DNA of 18,282 nt from Candidatus Segatella albertsiae. Its GTDB lineage: Bacteria; Bacteroidota; Bacteroidia; Bacteroidales; Bacteroidaceae. Positions within the stretch are counted from its first letter, which is position 1; each line of letters opens with the position of its first letter. Below the pieces are notes generated by a model, which was not told the DNA's origin, made no database searches, and saw only the letters and a list, made by a program, of their open reading frames with translations. Positions 7,744 to 15,865 of the stretch are shown piece after piece. The position numbers and the translations under genes are program-made. The DNA is taken from the NCBI GenBank assembly GCA_002451555.1, contig DKCU01000130.1, positions 6,602-24,883 of the forward strand. Reading direction: 5' to 3'.

Positions 7744-8877
7744 CTAACGGATGTTGTATTCCCTTTTCAGCCAAAGCTCAAAGACAGGGTCGACGAATGA
7801 GAAATCATTCTGTCTTTTCTCAACTAAGTCCTTTTCTACTAATACTTTCTTGTTTCTTGTGATGCTTTGCGGCTGTCCCAATCCGTATTTCTCGACCACG
7901 TCCTTGGCGTTGAAATGCTTTTCACAAGAGGCAATGGCTTTAAGCATACCGATTTGTGTTGGGGTCAACTCATCCATTTCGGTCAAAAAAAGGTCTTCGT
8001 TGGTGTCCAATACCAATTGGAGTTGATCGTCAAGCAACTTCTGGGTGACAGCCTTTTCTGTATGAGACCACAGGAAAAAACAATATTGCTGCACATACCA
8101 TGAGTTGTATTTTACTCTCTCGCAAAGGCATTCAGCTTGTTCTTCGGATATAGACTTGCCTGTTTTTTGGAAGTTTTCCACGATGTACGGAATCCAATAC
8201 TCTTTGGCAATTCTTTTGAGGTTCATCAGCTGTCCGAACTTGAAGAAAGGACTGCTAGCCTTGTTGAATATATCTTTCATCATGTGCATCTTGCTGCCAT
8301 AGAGACAGTAAGTGGTATGATGTTGTAGCTGCCATTCCGCACGAAGCATGGCTTCTAGGTTCTTCCATTTCGGGAGATTGGCGAGTTGCTGGAACTCGTC
8401 GATGCAAACAATCACCTTAATACCTTTGGCTTCGGCAATTTTTTCTGGTAATTGTAGGATGTTTTCAGGACTTTCCTTCATCGGATTCACCTTGAGGTTC
8501 ACTTCCACGCTGTTCATCGGGTCGGAGGCGATGGTTATACTTGGGGTAAATCGGTTGATGAATTTTACCAAGTCTGATAGTTTTTGTTCCAATGTGGATG
8601 AAACGCCTTGTATGACGACTGAGGCAAATTTATTGTAGAATTCCTCTTCTGTATGTATCTTGGAAGCATCCATGAAGCATACTTTTATTTTCGGTTCTTC
8701 TTGTGCCAATTCCTCCATGGAGGTTCTCACAAGCGATGACTTGCCCCATCTTCTTGGTGAGACCAAGATGACGTTGATGCCATGGCGCAGAAAATTCTTC
8801 AGTTCTTTTCTGTCTTCCACTCTATCTATAAAACTCTCTTTTTCAGCGAGTCTTCCATAAATAAACGGTATCTCCAT
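7744..8877 (-). CDS. ATPase_2-type P-loop ATPase with C-terminal winged helix
   Basis: 377 aa. P-loop SPRRWGKSS is at 40-48 and Walker B VIVCIDEF at 155-162, followed by the sensor-like segment YCLYGSKMHMM at 190-200, typical of the archaeal-ATPase-like family (Pfam PF01637, STAND-related). Residues about 304-375 look like a winged helix, with helix LTPTQIGMLKAIAS and the closing FSFVDPVFELWLKR found in this family. Such proteins are numerous in Bacteroidetes and archaea and their cellular role is not known; a DNA-binding, ATP-driven switch is plausible from the domains. The start is an ATG (MEIPFIYGRL) with a TAnnTTTG box 25 nt upstream. It is a single-gene unit with its own promoter and terminator. 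No truncation is seen. Confidence 0.9.
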   Translation of the reverse strand: MEIPFIYGRLAEKESFIDRVEDRKELKNFLRHGINVILVSPRRWGKSSLVRTSMEELAQEEPKIKVCFMDASKIHTEEEFYNKFASVVIQGVSSTLEQKLSDLVKFINRFTPSITIASDPMNSVEVNLKVNPMKESPENILQLPEKIAEAKGIKVIVCIDEFQQLANLPKWKNLEAMLRAEWQLQHHTTYCLYGSKMHMMKDIFNKASSPFFKFGQLMNLKRIAKEYWIPYIVENFQKTGKSISEEQAECLCERVKYNSWYVQQYCFFLWSHTEKAVTQKLLDDQLQLVLDTNEDLFLTEMDELTPTQIGMLKAIASCEKHFNAKDVVEKYGLGQPQSITRNKKVLVEKDLVEKRQNDFSFVDPVFELWLKREYNIR

Positions 8878-8902
8878 ACATGCTTTATACTAAGTTTCGG
8901 TG

Positions 8903-8910
8903 CAAAAATA
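8903..8910 (-). promoter_or_regulatory. -7 box for the ATPase_2-type gene
   Basis: TATTTTTG on the minus strand matches TAnnTTTG and ends 25 nt before the ATG at 8877. No clear TTG is found at the -33 distance; that region is taken up by the inverted repeat at 8915-8951, so expression may depend on a regulator. Confidence 0.6.
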
Positions 8911-8914
8911 CTAA

Positions 8915-8951
8915 AATTATAAATACTCTTATAATAAAGGTATTTATAATT
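8915..8951. promoter_or_regulatory. 12-bp perfect inverted repeat over the -33 region of the ATPase_2-type gene
   Basis: AATTATAAATAC (8915-8926) and GTATTTATAATT (8940-8951) are perfect complements separated by 13 nt. The dyad begins 4 nt upstream of the -7 box, so a bound protein would contact or block RNA polymerase. It is too AT-rich and wrongly placed to be a terminator of the ATPase gene, but it could mark the 3' end of the pseudogene transcript. The operator role is inferred. Confidence 0.5.
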
Positions 8952-9005
8952 ATGGATAATTAACGGTTTGGGAGGCATTCCATTTGTAACTTTCTCCGAG
9001 TTATT

Positions 9006-9432
9006 CTAGCAATCCAAACATCCACAAAGGAATTTTGCCACCATATCCTGTATCAACGTTATCGACTGCCAAGAAACTTTTGGTACGTTCATGATGTCAT
9101 AGTATTCCATATATTCCCTAAAAGACATGCCATACATATCTTAGAAAACACAACGGCGAGATAAATCAGCCAGAGTGTTGTCTATTTGCAACATGGAAGA
9201 ACCTGTAAAGACTACTTGCATTTCCGGATAGCGATCATAGATATTCTTGAGTTCCATCGACCATGTGACGAATGGATAGTGATGTACTTCATCTCTTACC
9301 TACTCCACGAGCCCCCTTGATACATATCAGTCGGTTCTCCCAGTTAATCTCATGATAGAGATAGCGCTTATGTTCCATGCTGATATTGGCTATCAAGCGG
9401 TCTGAATTGATGTACAAGTCGTCTATTTCCAT
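9006..9432 (-). pseudogene. Decayed AAA_14 (DUF4143-type) ATPase gene
   Basis: Translating the minus strand from the ATG at 9432 gives MEIDDLYINSDRL, then ICIKGARGVGK (P-loop at residues 40-46), then a TGA at 9289-9291. In the next frame the reading resumes at once as DEVHHYPFVTW, then ELKNIYDRYP, VVFTGSSMLQID, ADLSRR and MSFREYMEYYD. These are the ordered motifs of AAA_14 ATPases: Walker B, then the FTGSS sensor, then SFREY. The stretch between the P-loop and Walker B, about 50 codons in intact relatives, is missing, with a frameshift at the junction near 9293. A further in-frame TAA is at 9141-9143. Similarity fades after SFREYMEYYD, and the C-terminal half is absent. So there are at least three lesions: internal deletion with frameshift, nonsense codon and 3' truncation. 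The promoter upstream still looks intact. Confidence 0.88.
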
Positions 9433-9458
9433 ATTTTATTATCTTTTGATTACAGCTG

Positions 9459-9466
9459 CAAAGATA
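9459..9466 (-). promoter_or_regulatory. -7 box of the AAA_14-type pseudogene
   Basis: TATCTTTG on the minus strand matches TAnnTTTG and ends 26 nt before the pseudogene ATG at 9432, the same layout as the next two ATPase genes. Confidence 0.6.
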
Positions 9467-9471
9467 CAAAA

Positions 9472-9526
9472 TGTTATTTGAAAGTAACACTTTTGTACGA
9501 AAACTGTTATTTGAAAATAACACTTT
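9472..9526. promoter_or_regulatory. Pair of 22-bp palindromic direct repeats, 33 bp apart, upstream of the pseudogene promoter
   Basis: Copies at 9472-9493 and 9505-9526 differ at one base. Each contains a dyad: TGTTATTT and AAATAACA around a 2-nt centre, perfect in the second copy and with one mismatch in the first. The 33-bp period is close to three helical turns, so both sites face the same side. The nearer copy starts 5 nt upstream of the -7 box and covers the -33 region, which fits a tandem operator for a dimeric regulator. The regulator is not known. Confidence 0.7.
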
Positions 9527-9540
9527 CTAGGTTTGGGAAC

Positions 9541-9573
9541 AAAAAAGAGGACTACCCATCACAGGCAGTCCTC
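9541..9573 (-). terminator. Strong rho-independent terminator closing the SusCD/TldD operon
   Basis: GAGGACT at 9547-9553 pairs with AGTCCTC at 9567-9573. After one mismatch, two more G-C pairs extend the stem (9555-9556 with 9564-9565). On the minus strand the stem is followed by TTTTTTG. It lies about 40 nt after the stop codon of the peptidase gene. Confidence 0.9.
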
Positions 9574-9612
9574 CTACGAGAGAGAGAATTATTATTATTG
9601 TTTCATGATTTC

Positions 9613-12600
9613 TTATCGCTGCAAAGGATAAGGGATGGCTGGAGCCTTCTCGCTGCGAGGAGTGTTGGTACTCAACTCGATATCATCCAATATGATGGCA
9701 GAAGGACAGATGACGGAAGTGTTCACGCTCTTGGAGAGATTATAGACATTCTCTTTGGAAGAGATGGCGGCAATCTTCTCCAACTGGCTGAGCGTAGGGA
9801 GAATAGCTTGAGTGATTCTCGCAGGTTTCTCCTCACCTGTCTTCACGTTGATCTGATAGAGTTGCAACGATTCAGCGCCAGCAGGACTTGTTATCTTATA
9901 TACGTATTCCAACTTCTTTTTCTTACCCAACTTAATGAGTTCCTTTTTCATCTTGTCGGCATCGGTGGTTCCTGTGGCCTTCACATGGAGAGTACCCACA
10001 GATGTGGTGAGCGATACGGCTCTAGGATTGTTGGTGAAGCGAGCACTACCCGTAGAGTGCATGGCATGTTCTGTAGGCGTAGCACGGTTCAGAATTTGTT
10101 TCAAAACTCCTTTCTCGACAAGTGTCATCTCTGCCTCAGGTTTGATGCCATCTGCATCGATGCTGTATGCACCCATCAACTTTGTGCCATTATATTCTGA
10201 CTTGGAAGAGTAGTTGACGATGTCGATGCGTGGGTCGAGAATTTTCTTGCCAATCTTCTTGCCAAGTGCCTTGTCGTTAGGAGCAAGCATTACCTGTGCA
10301 TAGAGTTTGTTGAGCGTGAGCAGATTTTCTGTGAAAGGATAAACGGCAGCCATATCCTCGAACATCACAGGACCTTTGTAGGTATCCTCCAAGATAGGTA
10401 CGTCTTTTATGGAAACAAATTGCTCTGCAAATTCTCTCACCTTTGCCTGTAGTACTTCAGCTGAAGGCAACTCTTCTGGAGTGGTGAAATTCATTTCGAA
10501 TCCACTTCTTTGTTGGCTTCCATCTGTTAAACGAAGATTAGCCTTTGCTTTCATTATCAAGTAACTATGAGGCTCTTTGAGATTGACATTCTCTGATGTT
10601 ATACGATATGTATCAGCGTATGCACCTTCAAAGGAAATGCTCGTGTTGGTTAAATCCTTAAAGTCTTTGAAAACTTCGGAAACCTTGCATGCTAAGTTTG
10701 ATAATTTCTGTGAGTCGATATGGTAGTCGTAACTTGGTTGGATTTCTGTTACAGGAGCCATGCGTTGCATATCAGGTATTTTTTCAATAGCAGTTGGAAG
10801 AGGGTTACTATTGAGGTAGTTCATCTTTTGAGCGTAACTATTGATATTATATTTGTATGCCAAGTCGCTATAAGTCCAGAAGGCACGTCGGATTGCATCG
10901 TAGCCACCTCCTGCTTGTATGCCTGTCTTGATGTATTGGCCAAGTTTCAATTCGCTGTTGCGCTTGAAACTGCCTACCAAGACTTGAGTGCTACCCAACA
11001 TATCCCATGGCGTATCGTAGCAATAGGTCAGGCCACCAAGTTCTGCTTTTATGTTGACAGTTTTGAATCGTGTAGCCAAATATGACATATAGAAAGGACG
11101 TGGAGACCCCACAATGGAAAGAGAATCCATTTCCCTCTTCATTTCATCTTTCATTCCAGATAGAATGTTCTTGTCTATGTCATTAGCATTGATTCCATCA
11201 AACTCATTGGTCGATGGCTTTCCTCCAAACCCTGGTGCCTTTAGAGTGGCTGGGACATAGTTGCTTTTGGCACGGCGTTGTGTCTCTATCTGCGTGACGT
11301 AAATGGTAGGAGAAACGGCAGTTACAGGAACCCATCCCGACTCAGCACCACAAACTCCAGTGAAGACGCTGGCGTTCTTACCTGCTGCTGCAATATGCGA
11401 GAACATGGATAATGGTGTACCTATCAAATCAACACCACGTACCAACTGGTCAGGGCGACCATCGGCAAAGATGCGATACACTTCCAATGGAGTTACATTG
11501 AAAGAGTTGAGGCTTCCACCCTCGCCTGTATAAGTATAACCGCTAGTCACGGTCTTGAAGTAATAACCATATTCCTTGCCTTGCTTCTTTGCTTCAGCAC
11601 GGAGCATCTGTCTCATCTGCGCATCAGTGTAAGGCTTGTTGGTCTCGACGATCAAGTTGGACTGACGAGACACTGGGTCTTTGTCATCCGATGTGCGGCC
11701 ATGTCCATTGCTCACAGGAAAACCATCGAGTGGCACACGGCTCATAAGGAAGGACTTTAATACACCGTTTACTACATTGTTCACTCTGCGAGCTTTCACG
11801 CCCTCGTCGTCATATTTGTAATATCCATTGAGGTCTGTCCCTGCATAATGGCGAAGGGTAGGGTCGCAATAGACTTGGAATTCTTTAGGCAGTACAAGTT
11901 GATCAACCATCTTCTTGAATGTTTCACCTCCTTCTTTAAGACGGTGTCCCTCTAGACGGTGTCCAAATATTTCATGGAAAAAAACGCCGCTGGCTTCACC
12001 AGACAACATAGCTGGACCTGTATAGGGGTCAGCGACAGGCGCGTCTCTTAATGCTAAAACTCTCTGTACCATGTCTTTTGCATCGGTTACTATTTTCTCA
12101 ACCGATGGAAGACTGTCAAGGTCGTATGCTAAATAATCTTTATTGAGGGGCAAGTTCATTCCGTCTGCAGCTACAGCTTGTGTTGAAAGCATGATTCGTC
12201 CGCAAATGCGGTTTTGCACGACCTCTGAACCTTCTGTGTTGACAAAATAGACTCGAGATACTTGATAGGTGAGACTTGCTTCTCCACTCAGCAACTCAGG
12301 AGCAGCCTTGAAAGCAGCAGATATTTCGTTGAGCTTCTTGAGCCAACCAATCTTGTCTATTTGATAATAGCGGTTGCCGATGGAAGCATCATAGTATTTC
12401 TCAATAGGGGCATCTGAGAAACACGCAGCTTTGTCCTCGTTAGCCGCTGTTGTAGCAGCTTTAGTCTTAGCTTCATCGAAAGCTTGACAAGCGTACTTGT
12501 AGCGGCTGTTTGTCTCTTTCCAAATGGCAGCACGAATACCATCAGTTGCATTGTCGTCCAAGGGAAGCATGGTAGGCTGTGTAACAGACATTCCCTGATA

Positions 12601-12912
12601 TTGCTGTGTGCCTTGGGTTGTGTATTTGAAGTTGTCAAGTTGTTTGCTGCCGATTCTGATTTGTGGTGAGAATAGACGTGTGCGAACTTCGTCTTCGCCA
12701 TTTTTGTTGCCAAAACTGCTTTTCAATACGAGTGTGTATTTGTCCTCCACTCTCATGCTCATGTAGTATGGCTTGTGGTCGGGTTGCTTTTGCAGCTGTT
12801 CCATACTGTAATTGAGTTCTGACTTCAGAGTTTGCAGCAACTTGTCGGTTTGTTGGGCGAACGCCGAAGCGCAGCCCAACAAAAGTGTCATGGATATAAT
12901 TAACTTTCTCAT
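9613..12912 (-). CDS. Exported tandem TldD/TldE-like metallopeptidase (active half plus inactive half)
   Basis: 1099 aa, more than twice a normal TldD (about 480). The N-terminus MRKLIISMTLLLGCASAFAQQ is a signal peptide, probably cut by signal peptidase I after AFA (residue 19); the internal LLGC leaves a lipoprotein reading possible. Half one (about 45-560) is a full TldD fold with HEIFGH at 313-318 and C521 in the segment VCGAESGWVPV, matching the zinc ligands (HExxxH plus cysteine) of E. coli TldD. Half two (about 600-1082) repeats it: PYYMSMRVEDKYT at 49 recurs as PFYMSYLATRFKT at 606, and YTGPAMLSGEASGVFFHE recurs as YKGPVMFEDMAAVYPFTE, where the zinc histidines are gone. Bacterial TldD works with catalytically inert TldE, so this is probably a one-chain version. 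It starts 9 nt after the lipoprotein gene, as last gene of the SusCD operon. Cleavage of captured peptides in the periplasm or at the surface is inferred. Confidence 0.88.
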   Translation of the reverse strand: MRKLIISMTLLLGCASAFAQQTDKLLQTLKSELNYSMEQLQKQPDHKPYYMSMRVEDKYTLVLKSSFGNKNGEDEVRTRLFSPQIRIGSKQLDNFKYTTQGTQQYQGMSVTQPTMLPLDDNATDGIRAAIWKETNSRYKYACQAFDEAKTKAATTAANEDKAACFSDAPIEKYYDASIGNRYYQIDKIGWLKKLNEISAAFKAAPELLSGEASLTYQVSRVYFVNTEGSEVVQNRICGRIMLSTQAVAADGMNLPLNKDYLAYDLDSLPSVEKIVTDAKDMVQRVLALRDAPVADPYTGPAMLSGEASGVFFHEIFGHRLEGHRLKEGGETFKKMVDQLVLPKEFQVYCDPTLRHYAGTDLNGYYKYDDEGVKARRVNNVVNGVLKSFLMSRVPLDGFPVSNGHGRTSDDKDPVSRQSNLIVETNKPYTDAQMRQMLRAEAKKQGKEYGYYFKTVTSGYTYTGEGGSLNSFNVTPLEVYRIFADGRPDQLVRGVDLIGTPLSMFSHIAAAGKNASVFTGVCGAESGWVPVTAVSPTIYVTQIETQRRAKSNYVPATLKAPGFGGKPSTNEFDGINANDIDKNILSGMKDEMKREMDSLSIVGSPRPFYMSYLATRFKTVNIKAELGGLTYCYDTPWDMLGSTQVLVGSFKRNSELKLGQYIKTGIQAGGGYDAIRRAFWTYSDLAYKYNINSYAQKMNYLNSNPLPTAIEKIPDMQRMAPVTEIQPSYDYHIDSQKLSNLACKVSEVFKDFKDLTNTSISFEGAYADTYRITSENVNLKEPHSYLIMKAKANLRLTDGSQQRSGFEMNFTTPEELPSAEVLQAKVREFAEQFVSIKDVPILEDTYKGPVMFEDMAAVYPFTENLLTLNKLYAQVMLAPNDKALGKKIGKKILDPRIDIVNYSSKSEYNGTKLMGAYSIDADGIKPEAEMTLVEKGVLKQILNRATPTEHAMHSTGSARFTNNPRAVSLTTSVGTLHVKATGTTDADKMKKELIKLGKKKKLEYVYKITSPAGAESLQLYQINVKTGEEKPARITQAILPTLSQLEKIAAISSKENVYNLSKSVNTSVICPSAIILDDIELSTNTPRSEKAPAIPYPLQR

Positions 12913-12921
12913 AATTCCTTT

Positions 12922-14451
12922 TTATTTATAGATGCCAATTTCTGCAAGTGTCACATCGAATGTGCCAAAATAGTATTGGGAAGGGATGCCCACTTGGATG
13001 TATCTTACCTTTTGTTTTCCATTAGAGAATGGCAGAAGGATAGTTTGTCCCGTACTAGTTCCGAGGGTATTCTCCTCTACATAGGTTGCATCGTTAAGTC
13101 CGCCGCTCTTGTCGGCGATTTTTATCGACATTTTTTGTGGGGCGATGTCATTGTCTTGGTCTGACTCACTAAACGACTTTTGTACTACTTTGATACCACT
13201 AGCCTCTACTTCTTTGCCCAAGTCGATGGTAAGAATATATGTCTGTTGAGAACTGGTAGAAAAAGGCTTCCAACAGGTACTCGCCTTGCTATCTATAAGA
13301 TACTCTGGGTGAGAGTTGTAACCATCTTGGTCGGCAATGTTGCATTTAATGCTAGCTTTGCTGATATCATAGCAATCTATTGTTGGCAAGTGCGCTGCTC
13401 CCATGTCCTTGATGAAAGACTCTTTGGATAATTCCTGGTAGTGTTTATTGTAGCGTTCTACGACGAGTCCTGTGTGCTGATGCATAATCTCCAACACCTT
13501 GTTACTGATAGTTGGGTCGAAAATTTTGTATTGTCCACGCGCCGTGTCGTTGGCTCCTGCTTCTGTGAGATAGGTATTCTTTCCTACTACCAGTTTCTTC
13601 AGATTTGGCATGTTGAACAGGTCTTCCAGAGAGTTGATGTCGACATCTAATTCCAATGTCTGCAAGTTCTTTGCCCAGTTGTCGGATACGTTGCCTGTGC
13701 TATTGATGATTTTTCCGTCGGTGCCATACTTGGTCTTGAGAAATTCTTTGAAATCAGAGGTGTATGTTGGTTCTTTGCTCAATTCGTATGGATCGAATTC
13801 TATCAAGTCCTTGCAACTTCCGATGTGTCCTGTGCGGTATAGGGTGACAGGCTTGGATGGGTCTATTTCATCGGGCAAGACATAGATTGGCTTAGAAGCT
13901 ATATCCTCGTTTAGTTCGAAGTTTCCCTCAGAGCCATCCTTTTTGGTATATTTCAAATTGGCTGTTTCCAAACCATTTTGCCAACCAGAAAAGAGCATAA
14001 TCAGGTTGTTGTCCAAGAAATACTGCTTAGCCACCACTCTAGAGAAAGATACTACTTCCTCGTGTTGGTTAGTATATGGGCGACTATAGATGGCGTTTTC
14101 TAGCGATTCGTTGCTATCTTTGTCGAGGGAACTGACGATGATCTTGTATGTGCTGTTGCCGAGGTTATCTATGCTGTAGGTTGTTGTTCCTCGATCTAGC
14201 AGAACTGAGTCTGTGTCAATGTCGTTAGTCCATTTCACCTTGACCTTGTCGATGATGGGGTCACTGTTGTTAGTCCAGTTCACGATAAGTCTTTCCCATC
14301 CTGGTGTCACCGTGAGGTTGTCACATTTTCCAATGTATCTGATTTCGCCGTCGCCAGCCATATCTGCGTATGTGTCCTTGATGTCTTGGCAGGCAGTCAA
14401 GGAGGCTAAGGCTGCGAGGGATATAATCAATGTCTTTATATTCTTTTCCAT
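12922..14451 (-). CDS. Surface lipoprotein with DUF4998-like N-terminus and C-terminal discoidin (F5/8 type C) domain
   Basis: 509 aa. A lipoprotein signal ends in SLTAC with the lipidated cysteine at C21. Residues about 21-210 fit DUF4998 (Pfam PF16389), starting TYADMAGDGEIRYIGKCDNL, a sequence typical of SusCD-linked lipoproteins, and containing Ig-like repeats. Residues about 255-295 contain a short leucine-rich stretch (LQTLELDVDINSLEDLFNMPNLKKLVVG). Residues about 365-509 form a discoidin domain with YLIDSKASTCWKP and a closing VTLAEIGIYK. Discoidin domains usually bind glycans, so this is likely a substrate-binding surface protein. It is tightly coupled, starting 3 nt after the preceding gene and ending 9 nt before the peptidase start. 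No catalytic motif is visible; the ligand is unknown. Confidence 0.85.
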   Translation of the reverse strand: MEKNIKTLIISLAALASLTACQDIKDTYADMAGDGEIRYIGKCDNLTVTPGWERLIVNWTNNSDPIIDKVKVKWTNDIDTDSVLLDRGTTTYSIDNLGNSTYKIIVSSLDKDSNESLENAIYSRPYTNQHEEVVSFSRVVAKQYFLDNNLIMLFSGWQNGLETANLKYTKKDGSEGNFELNEDIASKPIYVLPDEIDPSKPVTLYRTGHIGSCKDLIEFDPYELSKEPTYTSDFKEFLKTKYGTDGKIINSTGNVSDNWAKNLQTLELDVDINSLEDLFNMPNLKKLVVGKNTYLTEAGANDTARGQYKIFDPTISNKVLEIMHQHTGLVVERYNKHYQELSKESFIKDMGAAHLPTIDCYDISKASIKCNIADQDGYNSHPEYLIDSKASTCWKPFSTSSQQTYILTIDLGKEVEASGIKVVQKSFSESDQDNDIAPQKMSIKIADKSGGLNDATYVEENTLGTSTGQTILLPFSNGKQKVRYIQVGIPSQYYFGTFDVTLAEIGIYK

Positions 14452-14454
14452 GTT

Positions 14455-15837
14455 TTATTCATCTTTCTTTGTCCAAACTTCCAACTCTTGTATAAGAAAA
14501 TATTGAGCTGCGTTGATAGAGGTGCCTTGTGACCATGACATCATATTGTCAATGTCATTGTATGTCTTGTTGACTACAATCTTTAGGTATCTGTATCCTT
14601 CCCCTTGGTCGTAGAGTAGTTTGAGAGGCATATATACGGAGTCGGCTTTCTCTGCCTCTGCTTTTGTGTCGATAGCATTTATATTTCCAACGGCGTTGGC
14701 TATCCATCTCTCCCTGGTTTCGATATCAGGATCTTGGTTATAGCTTGCTACTTTTATCCAAGCTTTTGCATCCCAGTTTCCTGCAGTTCCATTGTCATCC
14801 TTGGCGGCATATACATCTACCGAACAAGGCAGTTTGTCTATGTAATAGCCATTTTTGAAGAGGGTGTAATAATTGTCAATCGATAGGTTGCTGTAGCACC
14901 ACTGAAAATAAGACCTCACGTTAAGAGGGGTATAGAATCTTACCTCTGCTGTAAGTCTGTTTTGGTGCATGTCGATGTACATAGGGTCACCCCATGCTTG
15001 CGGACCAGCCAAGAAGCAGTTTCGCTTGATGCATCCTTTGCTTCCTTCTTTCTGGTATTGGTCAAAGAAGTCTATGCCCTTGAGCTCGCCGTCGAAGAGA
15101 TATTTTTCTCCCATGCAGTAATCTGGACGTTCCACGGACTTGTCGAAATAAAAGTCGAAATTGCTTTTATCGAGCTTGGTTGTGTTGTAAGCTTTAATAT
15201 GATTCCATGCTTGTTCACGCACCATGTAACCACGATAATCTTCTGTGCGAATGACAATAGTGTTATCCTCCGATTTCTGTTTTAATTCGAAGCTCAGAGT
15301 GTCTTTGCCTTCTGTGATATTGAGTGTTTTGATGAGGATGGTGTCAGGTTGACCAGATAAAGGATCGGTACCCAGATAATAAATGTGAGCCAATCCCTTT
15401 GCATTGGTTGTGTTGTCTGTCAAGATGCTGAAACCATTCCAACCGGAGAGAACTTTCACACGGTTGAAAAATGCGTAGGGAGCGGAGTCCTCTGTATTGA
15501 AGGACACGGCGATAGGTGCGCTTTCCTCACCATCTCTTTTTACGAAGCGAACTTCTGCGGGTACATTCTGTTTTGCCTCGTTGAAACCCTCCAATACCAC
15601 CGAGTCCTTCAATGCGCTTGAAGTGCGCAGAATTTCATGCCCTGCATAGTCTTTGTAGCGAATGTTCAAGCCCATCAAGTCTTTGTCGGCAGGAAACTTG
15701 AAATACATGATGGCTCCACCTGGCATTGGCTTGAAACTGAAAGCTTCTGTGCCAACGGATGGTTGGAAGGTTGTCTCTTCATCCTTGCATGAACTGAGTG
15801 TTGCAAGTAGAATGAGAAAATATATGATTTTTTTCAT
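14455..15837 (-). CDS. DUF4959/DUF5000-type surface lipoprotein
   Basis: 460 aa. Signal peptide MKKIIYFLILLATLSSC puts the lipid anchor at C17, followed by KDEE, an acidic run like Bacteroidetes lipoprotein export signals, so surface exposure is likely. The N-terminal part (about 25-120) fits DUF4959 and the next segment DUF5126, both beta-sandwich modules. The C-terminal part (about 240-456), with KYLFDG at 245-250 and closing FLIQELEVWTK, resembles DUF5000, a discoidin-like fold. These families are known only as accessory lipoproteins of SusCD loci, where they are thought to help bind substrate. It lies 28 nt downstream of susD-like and 3 nt upstream of the DUF4998 gene, so the three are co-transcribed and probably assemble with the transporter. 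Domain names are from memory of motif layout. Confidence 0.85.
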   Translation of the reverse strand: MKKIIYFLILLATLSSCKDEETTFQPSVGTEAFSFKPMPGGAIMYFKFPADKDLMGLNIRYKDYAGHEILRTSSALKDSVVLEGFNEAKQNVPAEVRFVKRDGEESAPIAVSFNTEDSAPYAFFNRVKVLSGWNGFSILTDNTTNAKGLAHIYYLGTDPLSGQPDTILIKTLNITEGKDTLSFELKQKSEDNTIVIRTEDYRGYMVREQAWNHIKAYNTTKLDKSNFDFYFDKSVERPDYCMGEKYLFDGELKGIDFFDQYQKEGSKGCIKRNCFLAGPQAWGDPMYIDMHQNRLTAEVRFYTPLNVRSYFQWCYSNLSIDNYYTLFKNGYYIDKLPCSVDVYAAKDDNGTAGNWDAKAWIKVASYNQDPDIETRERWIANAVGNINAIDTKAEAEKADSVYMPLKLLYDQGEGYRYLKIVVNKTYNDIDNMMSWSQGTSINAAQYFLIQELEVWTKKDE

Positions 15838-15865
15838 GTCTTTTTTTTATATGATGTTATGATGA

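Larger units (their letters stand above)
9433..9612. other. Intergenic region between the SusCD operon and the ATPase cluster
   Basis: This stretch holds, in order, the pseudogene leader and -7 box, the tandem palindromic repeats (9472-9526), and the terminator of the SusCD/TldD operon (9541-9573). I see no additional small gene in it. Confidence 0.7.

Noticed and set aside
8878..9005. Possible continuation of the AAA_14 pseudogene or a small gene downstream
   Set aside because: Minus-strand frames after the TAG at 9006 give no match to the AAA_14 C-terminal region and no start with a plausible product.
1203..9432. Anti-phage defence island made of the nuclease-helicase and the ATPase genes
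   Set aside because: The helicase is flanked by housekeeping genes and has its own terminator, the ATPase families are general multi-copy Bacteroidetes genes, and no restriction, integrase or toxin gene is nearby. The grouping is not supported by sequence.
9478..10200. 240-codon plus-strand reading frame
   Set aside because: It lies antisense to the C-terminal half of the TldD-like gene, whose motifs are clear, and the translation resembles no family. Its start is in the palindromic repeats.
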